Of a DNA stretch of 64,000 nucleotides, positions 11,047-21,083 are shown one piece after another. This stretch comes from Jaapia argillacea MUCL 33604 (taxonomy: Eukaryota > Basidiomycota > Agaricomycetes > Jaapiales > Jaapiaceae). Within the stretch, counting starts at the first letter, position 1; each line of letters starts with the position of its first letter. The stretch spans positions 1,060,937-1,124,936 of the forward strand of contig KL197716.1 in NCBI GenBank assembly GCA_000697665.1, in the 5' to 3' direction. A program made the translations under genes and the position numbers. The notes under the pieces are model-generated. The model ran no database searches. It saw only the letters and a list, made by a program, of their open reading frames with translations, and was not told the origin of the DNA.

Positions 11047-11316
11047 TGTCACAATTTCACATTTTCCCACCCCTTCACCTTCTCATTCCTGAACATTCTT
11101 TGAACTTCTAAGTATGTCATCTTAACTGAGCATTACTGAGCATTCCACAGTTCTGTAGTATTACTCCACTTTGTATTGCTGAGCACTCCACAGTTCTGCA
11201 GGTATTCTGTAGTCTGTAGTCAGAACTGTATTCTCCCATGAATATATAAGCTACTCTTGATGAGTGATACTCCCCATCTTCGAGTTGGCATTTCCTACAT
11301 CTCTTTGGTTGTGTCA
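11047..11316 (+). repeat. Gypsy 5' LTR
   Basis: 270 bp, from TGTCACAATTTC to GTTGTGTCA. It carries a TATA-type 'aatatataag' at about 11241-11250. It is about 90-95% alike by eye to the 3' LTR at 20406, which has several substitutions and small indels. Insertion is therefore not recent. Confidence 0.9.
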
Positions 11317-12676
11317 TTAACTCAAAGATACCTCTTCATCACCATTCAGATCTACAACATTTGCACTTACCAAGTAATCTGCTCATCTCTTCACCCTATC
11401 CCCTGGCTGCATCATTGAAATTTAGCATTTGCACCCATTTATGACTTCTTACCTGATCATCCTTCTCATCAAATTCACCGTTGCCATCATCCAACTCTTC
11501 ATCACTGTAATCAGCCTTACCAACACACTTGTCGTCATCTGCTCCACTCCAAAATGTCAATGAAATTCTTGACTTCCATCCCTATCATTCTCACTCAACC
11601 AAAACACTATTCACATGGATATCTCTGTGATCACCACTTCACCTATGCCCAAGCTGCTCATGGCCTTCACAAAACCCATGCCAGTCTTCACTGGCAGTTC
11701 TGTCACATTGACTACTACCAATATCACTATTATCAGTAATCCCCCAACACTTATCATCACTGGCCATCACATGGGCCAAAACCAGGTTCTTGCTTTGTCA
11801 TCGTCCCACTCTTCTTTCCCCTGTGACCATCTTGATCCCTTCCACCACCCTTATGTGCATTTCTTCATTAATTCAGATTGCTATCATCACATCATTAATC
11901 TATGAAAACAACTTCATTCTTCCTTTACTTGTCCTGATTGCTTATATTACTAGTCTCTTTTTGTTTGTTTGTACCTCTCCTCATGACGCACTTTGTAGAA
12001 TCAGAAAACTTATATAAAAAAGAGGGTTCCTTGCTAGCATACATCAGTCTTGTTTCAGTATCTTGTGATTGGAAAGATTCAGGTTACCTGGTCTTTCTTG
12101 ATCAACCTTCATTGGTTGATTAATCCCAGATTAAGTTTGTTTGTGCTTTGGTCAATCATACCAGCCAGACTTACAGGGATCAATTTGATATTAGAATTAG
12201 ATTGCAATAGTAGGAACAAAAGTTCTGGATGATAGAAGTCAGACAGTGGAAAAGGATTGATCCATGTTTGAATGTCCAAAGAAAGAAGTGTTGTAGTGAT
12301 ACTTTTGTCGTTGGCAACTTTAACCAGGCTATGGCCCAGTTAAGACAGACCAGCAGGATTGGCAATCCTACTTTGTTCTTTCCAACATATTCTCATCCTA
12401 AAGCAGAAGACAAGGGTTGTGCACCCTCTGCATAGGTCTATTTGTCGAAAATGTCATGCCATTCCACACCAACTGGGTTTACCTGACACCCAGTTGCACC
12501 AAACCCAGTTGTTGTGCCACTACTATTTGCACCATTCCTCCTTCCACACATTACTATCCCTCCACCACTACCAACATATCTGATCATGGATATTCGAAAT
12601 TCCCAGCATTTCCTATGCTATAATCCAACACCTCTGACCCCTCTGACCCCTAATCTACAACAGGTTTCGACAGGAG
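11317..12676 (+). other. Gypsy leader region
   Basis: This lies between the 5' LTR and the gag-like frame. It contains only short, unremarkable frames, a poly-purine patch at about 12014 and no recognised domain. The primer-binding site should lie just after 11316 ('ttaactcaaag'). I cannot match it by eye to a tRNA 3' end. Confidence 0.5.
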
Positions 12677-13676
12677 ATGGAGTCCCATTATCACGACAAA
12701 CATTGCATAGGAGATATTGAGAATCTTTCCCTTGAATACAACCACCACGACAATATGTTCCTGGGGAAGACCAACCCACTATTGCCATACCCACTATACA
12801 ATCCCACATTCACTAATGCATCTCAACATACATCACCAAGAAGCCGACCTTTACCCACACCTCCAGTTAACCCTATGGATCAAATGATTGCCACTATGAT
12901 TATGGCATTCTCTGGTCTACAAGGAGGGGATAAACCTGTTTCTGTTGCAAAGCCAGACAACTTCAATGTAAATAAGGAAAAATATGAAGACTTCCTACAA
13001 CAATGTCAGATCATCTTCTTATTGGATGAAAGAGATACACCTCCACCAAATCCAAAATTCTCTACATGTTGTCATACATGAAAACTGGAACTGCTGCAGT
13101 ATGGGCACAGCAGTACCATATGAATTAAATTGAGAGTCTCATGCCCAAGTTTCAATATTCTGATCTACAGCATTTCATGGGAGTGATGGAACAATTTTTC
13201 TTGGATCCTGCCATCCAAGAAAGATCATATGCAAAGCTAAAGAATCTAGAGAAAGATTCTAAGCAACACATGGCAGAATGGTATCAGGACTTTGAACTCC
13301 TGATGAAATGTGCAGGAGTAGCTATTGCAAAGATGTAGTGATGTCATCTCGATGACTTGTATTACATGGAAGAATCAACTAATTGCCATTGATGAAAATT
13401 ATCAGCAACATGAGGAAGAAACAAAGCTGTATATGTCAGGATTGTATCAGCAGAAGAAGGCCCCACAGACAGGGACAACACAGGTAACCTCTGCAACACC
13501 AAGCAGCTTGAAGGGGCAAACCTTCACTGGGCGAGCAAGCAGCTTGAAGGGGCAAACCTTCACTGGGCGAGGACAGCCTATGGACATGGATTGGAGCATA
13601 ACTGATCGACCTAGCGTGAAGTGCAAGGCCAAACAAAGTGAAAAGGGTGCTTGTGGGAGCCCTTGACACATCCCCA
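12677..13676 (+). pseudogene. Gypsy gag (broken)
   Basis: Reads as a retrotransposon Gag: 'MDQMIATMIMAFSGLQGGDK', then 'KPDNFNVNKEKYEDFLQQC'. After a frameshift near 13060 comes 'FSDLQHFMG'-like sequence with 'MEQFFLDPAIQERSYAKLK' and 'HMAEWYQDFELLMKCAG' (13141-13338). The latter is the retrotrans_gag fold. A further frame shift near 13325 leads to a C-terminal tail holding a 36-bp tandem duplication at 13501-13572. No CCHC zinc knuckle is clear. Frameshifts make it non-functional. Confidence 0.7.
13501..13572 (+). repeat. 36-bp tandem duplication in gag
   Basis: Two adjacent nearly identical 36-bp units, each encoding 'SSLKGQTFTGR' plus one residue. The period is a multiple of three, so the frame is kept. 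Confidence 0.9.
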
Positions 13677-14151
13677 ATTGACCAAAGGATCAACAGCAGA
13701 TCTGGAGGACTGAGACCAAGACGGCCTCAATCAAGGAGATCACAGAGAAAGAATCCCCCACTGATCTCATCAACAGAATGAAAGCCTGGATCAAGAAAGA
13801 TCCAGAAGCTGTAAAAGTAGCAGGTTTTGGCTCCAGCATGGTCTAGATGCACCAGATCCCCTGCCATCTGTATTCTCTTCCCTGAATCGTTTCTCTGCAC
13901 TACATATTTGAAGACTCATTACCAGAAAGCATAGACATCCAAGAACAATCTATGTCTTTTGTACCACCATGTATTCTATCATTGTCAGGGGTGTCTTCCT
14001 AAAGGAAGTGCGGCAGAATGACATCCGTGCTTAATTCCCCTATGACTCCACTTGTACCAGTAGTAGTGAAGAAAAATAGAAAAGTCTCCATCAAAGAAAT
14101 TTGCGATGTTGATGATAAAAAATGACCTAGTGTGAAGGTTGCTAGGGAACT

Positions 14152-14433
14152 TTGGAGTATCACACCAAAGGACCTAAATTATTTAAAGTTGTCCAAGGAT
14201 TGAATCAAGGCATGCAAATGGACTTGCCTGTCACAATCACCAATCCAGTGACCACCTTATCTATTGATACATTAGCACTTATTGATTCCGGCAGTACAGG
14301 ATCATGTGTTAATAGAGATTTCATTGTACACCATGGTCTGGACACTGTGAAGTTTGATGAACCAATAGAAGTCTGCAATGCTGATGGCTCTGTTAATGCT
14401 GTAGGTTTTATCTATGACAATCAGCAATCATAA
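14152..14433 (+). pseudogene. Gypsy aspartic protease domain
   Basis: A 93-codon frame with the retropepsin signature 'LALIDSGSTGSCVNRDFI' (about 14271-14324). The catalytic Asp sits in DSG, a common DTG variant. It is followed by the usual 'FD.PIEVCNADGSVNA' flap-side pattern. It ends at a stop at 14431, and decayed sequence continues to the Copia LTR at 14632. As a pol segment it is cut off from RT. Confidence 0.8.
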
Positions 14434-14631
14434 AAAAACATGTATGTTTCTGGTCACCAACCTTGGAAAAGCAGATCTTTTCCTCTGTTACAAAATGGAT
14501 TGAACATCACAACCCCATAATTCATTGGAAGCAATGCTTAATTGAATTCCCACATTGCCCCGATTCCTGACAATGGTGACAAGTTGTATATGTTAGATGT
14601 GTGACAATGGATGGTGAGTTGAGCTGTGTCA

Positions 14632-14865
14632 GAGATGAGATTCATTACAAAACCAATATACTACACACCTGAGTTGAGCTGTGTCAGAGATGATGAACAC
14701 AAGCCCAACTCTGCAGAGAACAAGTCAATGATTACATAATACTGTGCAGTTCCAAGCCATGTCCACCATGGACCAATCTTAACCCCAATCTCCAGCCATA
14801 CCAGAAGGTCCTGAGTTCAATCCCCTGTGGGGACAGATGTGGTTGCAGTCAATCAGCTCCCAACA
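14632..14865 (-). repeat. Copia LTR remnant inside the Gypsy element
   Basis: Inverted Copia LTR lacking about 35 bp at its 3' end: it starts within GAGTTGAGCTG and ends at the intact 'CCCAACA'. It carries the duplicated ~55-bp unit. On its left is post-protease sequence. On its right, RT resumes at a '[18 protein letters not shown]' segment. The whole RT N-terminal third is therefore gone, either by deletion at insertion or by later recombination. Confidence 0.8.
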
Positions 14866-14879
14866 GTTATAATAATATT

Positions 14880-15350
14880 AGAATGAAAGAAGGCAATGAG
14901 GAAAAGGCAGCTTTCATCACTAACCAAGGGTTGTTTGAACCTTTGGTTATGTTCTTTGGTTTAACAAATAGTCCATCCACATTCCAAACCATGATGAACA
15001 ATGTTTTCTGTGACCTTGTGTTGAAAGGAAAAGTTGTAGTGTATCTTGATGATATACTTTTTTTACTTCTTCTTTGAAGGAGCAGTGTGAAGTCACAGCA
15101 CAAGTACTACAGTTGTTGCATGACAACCACCTCACCTGCAAACTGGAGAAGTGCAAGTTTGAAAGGGGGGAGGTTGAATATTTAGGACATATTATTGGAG
15201 ATGGATTTGTTTGCATGGATCCATCTAAAGTAGAAGGTTTTCAGGCTAGCCAACCCCAAAATGCAAACATGATATCCAACAGTTCCTGGGTTTTGCCAAT
15301 TTTTATTGAAAATTCAAAAAAGTTTTCTCAAAAATTGCTTTGCCAATGAC
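14880..15350 (+). pseudogene. Gypsy reverse transcriptase (partial)
   Basis: RT palm/thumb: '[20 protein letters not shown]' (fingers/palm motif B), then the catalytic '[11 protein letters not shown]' (YLDD, about 15037-15069). After a one-codon-class frame break come 'LTCKLEKCKFERGEVEYLGH' and 'DPSKVEG'. The N-terminal RT blocks are missing because of the LTR at 14632. A shift at about 15075 and a divergent end leave it broken. Confidence 0.85.
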
Positions 15351-15464
15351 AAAACTCACTGGTCTTGCTGAATGGTCCTGGGGACCAGAACAAAATGAAG
15401 CTTTCTCTGCTTTGAAAAGTGCTATGACATCAGCACCAATCCTTGCCATTCCAAACAACATTTA

Positions 15465-15737
15465 ATGTTTGCATTAGGTGCAGAACTTGCACAGAAACAA
15501 AATGGGGTTTGGAAACCCATTGTGTATCTGTCCAAAAGCTTGTCCCCTGCCAAATGCAATTACAAAATTTATGATAGAGAAATGCTCTCTATGATCACCA
15601 CTCTTGATGAGTGGTGTCACTTCTTGTTAGGTGCACAACAGAAGTTTGAGATTCATACTGATCATAAGAATCTTATTTATTATCAAAAACCCTTACACCT
15701 AAGTCTGCAACAGGTCAGCAAAGTTAACACAATATGA
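15465..15737 (+). pseudogene. Gypsy RNase H domain (partial)
   Basis: The RT-linked RNase H (RVT_RH) pattern is clear: 'PIVYLSKSLSPAKCNYKIYD', 'REMLSMITTLDEWCHFLLG', 'FEIHTDHKNLIYY'. The first catalytic Asp region ('VDAS') has been lost just before 15460. The Glu of 'DREML' and the Asp of 'HTDHKNL' remain. Confidence 0.82.
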
Positions 15738-15768
15738 CTTTGACCTGATTCATAAACCTGGAAAGACT

Positions 15769-17040
15769 ATGATCAAGGCCAACCCATTATCTCATCAGCC
15801 AGATCATCAGGGAACCACAAATGACAATGAAGATCTTACATTGTTGAAACCAGAGTGGTTCCGAGCCATCATAGTGGAAGGAACAGATAGACCTCAATCT
15901 GAGATCAAAAAGAACCTTAATCTATATGATGAATCAGTCATCAAAGCCATAGAGGATGGTAATAGTGATTATCATCACAACCAACAAGGTTTTTTCTGGA
16001 GAAAAGAACAACTAGTTGTCCCAAATGACCAGACACTCTGTGGAAAAGTGATTCAATCTCATCACAACTCCATTAGTGCTGGACATCCTGGTCAAGAGAA
16101 AACCCAAGAGCTTATTTATCACTCTTACTGGTGGCCATCCATATGCAAGGATGTTATAAAATACATAAAAGGTTGTGAGACTTGTCAAAGAGTCAAGTAC
16201 AACCAGCAAAAGAAGGCAGCACCTTTGCACCTGAACCCAGTTCCTAGTTGCAATTAGGAATATGTCTCTGTAGACATGATGACACATCTTCCCAACTCTC
16301 TGGGTCATACTGCAATCCTAGTGATTGTTGATATGAAACCAAAAGATTATCTTGCTATTCCCACCATTGATGAGTTGAACTCTGAAGGATGGGCTAATCC
16401 TTATGTGCAAAATGTTTGGGCCAAACATGGATTGTCTCATCAGATTACTTCTGATTATGGACCGCAATTTGTGTCCCAATTCATTAAAGATATCTATAAA
16501 GCACTCAGCATAACTGGAAATCCTAGTACTGCTTACCATCCTCAAACTGATGGTCAAACGGAATGGATGAATCATGAGATCCAGACCTACCTACAGATCT
16601 TCATAATCACCAACAATCAGACTGGTCCAATCAGTTACCCATGGCCAAGTTTGCTTATCATAATAGGAAACACCCCTTGATGGGATTTTCCCCATTCTTT
16701 ATGACTCATGGTTTTGAAGCCTATACTGGCGTTGAAACTAGAAAGGAATTGAAAAGCAAAAGTGCAATCTAATTTTCAGAGCACATGAAGAAAATCCAAG
16801 CAGAAGCAACCACTGCATTGTTGTTATCCCAAGAAATTATGAAGCACCAATACGACAGGGGTCGTAAAAGTGCTGTAGACTATAATATTGGCAACAAAGT
16901 CCTCCTAGAGGGGATTAACATTAGAACAGACTGACCTAGCAAGAAATTAGATGATAGACGCTATGGTCCTTTTGAGATTGTTAAGCACATTAGAAATAGC
17001 ACATATACTGTACCGGCACAACCTGAGGCAACATCCCATG
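15769..17040 (+). pseudogene. Gypsy integrase (broken)
   Basis: The zinc-binding HHCC domain is readable at about 16056-16200 (H..H in 'SHHNSISAGHPG', CC in 'GCETCQRVK'). The rve core follows with 'VSVDMMTHLP' (first Asp), 'ITSDYGPQFVSQF' (second Asp, about 16444) and 'STAYHPQTDGQTEWMN' (Glu). Stops and frameshifts at about 16256 and 16678 break the frame. The C-terminal GPF/Y part ('RYGPFEIVKHIRNSTY') is at about 16958-17000. The chromodomain that should follow directly now lies 3 kb downstream. Confidence 0.85.
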
Positions 17041-17044
17041 TCCC

Positions 17045-19940
17045 AAGGGAATCATTGCAGTTGCCTATTTAGCCTTTTGTCCCATGTCCCATAGGGTCTT
17101 ATCGCCTTGCATCCCCCCAAAATTTGTAGGCCAAAAATAAACAGATAATTTATGAATAAATTACAAATAAATCATATACTACTTTTGAGAACAAGTACAA
17201 CACTTGGGGAGTGGGGGTGGATGCAAGGTGTCCAGATCATTGGATGCCTTCCACTTTCAACCCCAACCGCCTCCTGCTGTTTTCTTTGCCCGAGGTGGTG
17301 CTGTGTCACCACTGCCACTACCAACATCCTCCTCCTTCCCTTCACATGGTGTTCTTGGCTTTTTTGGAGCCTTGTCCTTCACATGAGCCTCTGCATTGGT
17401 CTGGTGGGCTGTGAAATTGGTTCCACCTTGAACAGCAATGTCAAGGCAAAAAGTTGATACTGGATCAAGGGGAACTGTCTCTGAGTTAGAGGTGGTAGAT
17501 GGGGACAGCTGAGTTGATGTGGATGGTTGAGCCAATGTGGAAGGCTGAGTCAATGTGGAAGGTACTGGACCGCAATTCATGGTCAAGTCACCAGGTGACT
17601 GTGACTTTCGTGATCAGGTTTGGCAGCAGCCAAAATCCAGTGGCAGTTGGGCAATGAAGTCAGTTTCTGCTTCAGGATCTGGAACAATAATGTCAGTATC
17701 AGTGGGGTCACCAGGGGTGAGGGTGAGAAGTTGTGCAACACTGCTGACTGAGTTATCATCAGGATCAGCAGCAAATGGGTCTCCCTCCTCCTCTTTGTCT
17801 CCTGTGATTGAAGAGAAATCCAGCTTGGCCACCTCAGAGGCAAACTTTGGATCTGATCACATCAGCTGTTGGCAATGATTCCAAGCTGTTGTGCTGGTGA
17901 TTGACTCATGAGAGGGATTAAGTTCGCTGAGTTTGCAGTTTCCCCAAGCTTGCCTGATAATCTCCAGATTTGTGATGAAGTAGTGGTAGGCATTAACAAG
18001 CCAGGCCACAGTGGCATTCCAAAGGACAGGGAGATCTGAGGGTAGGGAGACTTTATTGGTGGGGACACCAGCAGCAAGTTGTTGGGTGGCAGTTGCCACA
18101 ATGAAGTCTGTTGTGCTCTGCCTGACCTGGTGCTTCAGCAACCTCTGCTGACCAACATCAGCCAGTTGGCCAATGCTGGTGCCTATGGAAAATTTGGAGA
18201 TAAGAATGTGGATGACACAAATGAATTGAGATAAGGACTTACAACCCCCAGGCACAACGACTAGAAGAATGTCTGGATGCTCTCAAAGCATCCATAACAG
18301 GAAGTCATTGGGACTTTTCTTCGTGATGTGGACAGGCCAAACATCCAGAAGAAGAAGAAGGGACTTAGAGTCTGGAGGAAGGTTGTGCTTTTGTCGCATC
18401 CTGTTGAGGTAAGGAATCAATTTTTCTAGAACCTACTTGAGGAACATCAGCAAACAAAGAATGGCAGCAAATTTACAATAGATACACACCTGCTTTGTGG
18501 TGTCTTTTGAACTCCAGCGCCGTTTGTTACTATGACTATAGGTGAACCCCAAGGCATCAGCCTCATCTTGCGTTGCAGCTCTTGTACATGGCAAGCTTGC
18601 AGCTGTAGTACCACCCCAGATGGATTGAAAGGGCAGCATGTTGCCAGACATTGAGGAGGCAGTGACAACTGTTGTCTGAGGGAAGATTAGTTTGAGATCA
18701 ATATGACCAAAATGGAAAGGGAAAGCTTGTGTACCTGACACTTCTCCTCATGACCAGCAACCAATACATCTTTTGAACCTTTCTCTTCATATGTATACTT
18801 TCCGGTAGGAAAGAGACTTAAGCCAGTTTGGTCAGCATTAACAATATAATTGGGGTGGATGTTGTGGATTCTGCATGCAAATGTGATGTGAGCATGCATT
18901 GCAGAACGCAACTCTTCCCAGTTCTCAGGAACTTTTTGTGTGGCCCGAGTGGCTTTCCGCATGGTCCAATTTAGAGTACCAGAAAGAAACTTGTGAACCC
19001 ATAAGTCAGAGATCTTGAAACCCTTCTCGAGAAGGTGTGGGGCACTGTGTGAGATGTGAGACCAGATGACAGCACCAGCAATCGGCTGCTGAACACATCC
19101 TCCAAATGTATGAATTGCCTTGAGCTGGGCAACAATTGCATTCTCAAGATCTGGATAGGGTGTCTAAAATGTTGTCAATTTGTACCCATCAATTAAGAGA
19201 CTTCGAAGAAAACCTACCAATATTTTTGAGCAGCAAGTTACTCCAATCTGCCCAACCTTTGCTTGCTTGAGGACTTTATCCTTCCACTTCTTTCCACCAT
19301 TCTTGTCATCCACAATCCATTCTGTAACCATCTGATGGTGCAAGCCACCAACCTCTCTGACAATGGGCTTGTACCACTCAGGTTTACCCACCCATAGATG
19401 TTGGCAGATCTTTGCTGGGCTCCATCCAACCTTTTGCTGTGCTTCTAGGATATCAACCCAATAAAAATGAAGCTGCCAATTTGTCCAAAAGGGTGGTTCA
19501 GGCAACCCAGTCTTTAAAGCCTTCTTCTCTCAGAGGTGGATGGTTGTGCCAGAAACAGTCTTCCGAGCATTCTGCTGTTTGAGGGTTAACAGGAGCTACA
19601 ATGAATTCAATGAGCCACAGAATTTTCTAACAGCTGAGAAACTCATACCTGTTGGGCTGGGATCAAGGCTGGGCAATCAGTATCATCAATCTCGATGACA
19701 TCCACTTTGTGGCTCTCAGCTTCCTTTCTCTTCCAGAAATGGTATAGCACCTTCCTTTCCCATTCAAATTCTCACTTCTCCTCCTCTTTCTTCTGGGCCT
19801 TTTGTCAATCTTCAAACCACTTCCTTTCTATTCATGCTCAGAGAACTTCTAAATTGCGCAAGTGCTGTTCTGCAGCTTCTTCTGGGCTGATGGCAGCAAA
19901 CAGAAGCTTTGATTGTGTTTTCCTTGATTGGTGAAAAGAG
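17045..19940 (-). mobile_element. pogo/Tigger-like DDE_1 DNA transposon remnant (nested)
   Basis: On the minus strand this encodes a DDE superfamily (pogo/Tigger/Fot-type) transposase. N-terminal part (19505-19164): 'KICQHLWVGKPEWY' and 'TEWIVDDKNGGKKWKDK'. Core (18962-18690): 'IHPNYIVNADQTGLSLFP' with the first catalytic Asp, then 'TASSMSGNMLPFQSIWGG'. Further on (about 18230-18420) is a 'LLLDVWPVH' block with the second Asp, then 'LLVVVPGGC'. The C-terminus is acidic, Ser/Thr-rich (17880-17260). Introns or frameshifts separate the pieces. It splits the Gypsy integrase from its chromodomain, so it inserted after or with that element. Terminal inverted repeats and the TA target duplication were not located, so the ends are approximate. 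Confidence 0.72.
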
Positions 19941-20029
19941 ATGCTGGTACAAAATACTGGGGATGGCAAACGAGATATTACCATACTTGGCCCCAGAGTT
20001 TCCAACACAGATGCCAGTACTTCAAACTC

Positions 20030-20204
20030 CATGGTCCTGGTGGATCCTCAGGCTGTACCTGAGGAAGTATTGGATTCAAAAGTAGTCTGTGGCAGACTAC
20101 AATATTTCATCAAATGGCAGGGTAAACCACGATCTGACAACACCTGGGAGCTCAGGTGGACAATGGTCAAAGCTTGCAAAGATTTAGTTGATGAATTCCA
20201 TTGA
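20030..20204 (+). pseudogene. Chromodomain of the Gypsy element
   Basis: 'AVPEEVLDSKVVCGRLQYFI' followed by 'KWQGKPRSDNTWEL' matches the chromodomain core (E.ILD.R...YLVKW.G....TWE) found at the C-terminus of chromoviral integrases. Aromatic positions are partly altered (YF..W..W), so binding of methylated H3K9 is not assured. It follows the DNA transposon and precedes the polypurine tract and the 3' LTR. Confidence 0.8.
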
Positions 20205-20405
20205 CTTAATCCCACCACACCCCACATGCCCACCATTCTTGTCCCTGGCAGACAACAGATTTGATGCATAGATTGGACTGACTCCTGGTCTGACTATTTT
20301 GAGATGGACTCTGACCCCTTTGGGTTGGTTTATGATAATGCTTATCTTCATTGGCAACTTCACCAATCTGGATCACAGGGATGTGATCCTTAAGGAGGGG
20401 GTATT

Positions 20406-20674
20406 TGTCACAATTTCACATTTTCCCACCCTGTCACCTTCTCATTCCTGAACATTCTTCGAACTTCTACATATGTCATCTTACTGAGCATTACTGGGCA
20501 TTCCACAGTTCCATAGTATTACTCCACTTTGCATGACTGAGCACTCCACAGTTCTGCAGGTATTCTGTAGTCTGTAGTCAGAACTGTATTCTCCCATGAA
20601 TATATAAGTTACTCTTGATGAGGGATACTCCCCATCTTCGAGTTGGCATTTCCTACATCTTTTTGTTGGTGTCA
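20406..20674 (+). repeat. Gypsy 3' LTR
   Basis: 269 bp, preceded by the polypurine run 'aaggaggggg' (about 20391-20400) and followed by the target duplication CATTG. The TATA-like 'aatatataag' is at 20601-20610. Confidence 0.9.
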
Positions 20675-20679
20675 CATTG

Positions 20680-21083
20680 AGTTCACTGCCTGTGCACTTC
20701 AAACCTGTCACTTCATAATTCATTAGATCTTTATCACTCTCCCCTTCCCTTTCTTCTGATGGCTTCTGCCCTACCTCAGATTTGTCTCATGTACTGTAAT
20801 ACTTGTAATGCATTTACCCTCTCTCCGATTATCACTGTTTCCAGCATTTGAAAAAAATTTACAGTTCATATCCAGATAGGTTTTCAAAGCTAGAATTCCA
20901 AGCTCCACGACAGATGAGGGTTTACCCTCATAAAACACATAGTTGGGAACGACGTTCCGTTGATTACAACCCCCTCCGCACTACGTAAGGAGCTGGGGAC
21001 ACGGCCTGACTAGGCCTAAGCGGTGCTCACCCCCACGAGACACGGCTTCGGTCCATTCAAGGGAGGACACCAACGCTATCCCC
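20680..21083. other. Transition between transposon island and genes
   Basis: The first 200 bp are AT-rich and CpG-poor. At about 20,940 the composition changes to CpG-containing, with a GC-rich block at 20,945-21,060 that can form short hairpins, for example GGCCT...AGGCC at 21,004-21,017. No tRNA cloverleaf or coding frame fits. OMA1 ends at 21,084 on the other strand. Confidence 0.4.

Larger units (their letters stand above)
11042..20679 (+). mobile_element. Chromodomain Gypsy LTR retrotransposon with nested insertions
   Basis: A Ty3/Gypsy element bounded by LTRs at 11047-11316 and 20406-20674. It is flanked by the identical 5-bp target duplication CATTG (11042-11046 and 20675-20679). Order on the plus strand: gag (12677-13676), protease (14152-14433), reverse transcriptase piece (14880-15350), RNase H (15465-15737), integrase (15769-17030), chromodomain (about 20030-20204), polypurine tract (20391-20403), 3' LTR. 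The chromodomain marks it as a chromovirus, a group that in fungi targets heterochromatin. A Copia LTR replaces the front of RT and a DNA transposon separates integrase from the chromodomain, so it cannot move by itself. Ends and TSD are seen directly and the clade is from domain order. Confidence 0.88.

Noticed and set aside
20945-21060. Possible tRNA or structured RNA gene
   Set aside because: Short palindromes only; no cloverleaf or known RNA motif. Kept as a finding, not a feature.
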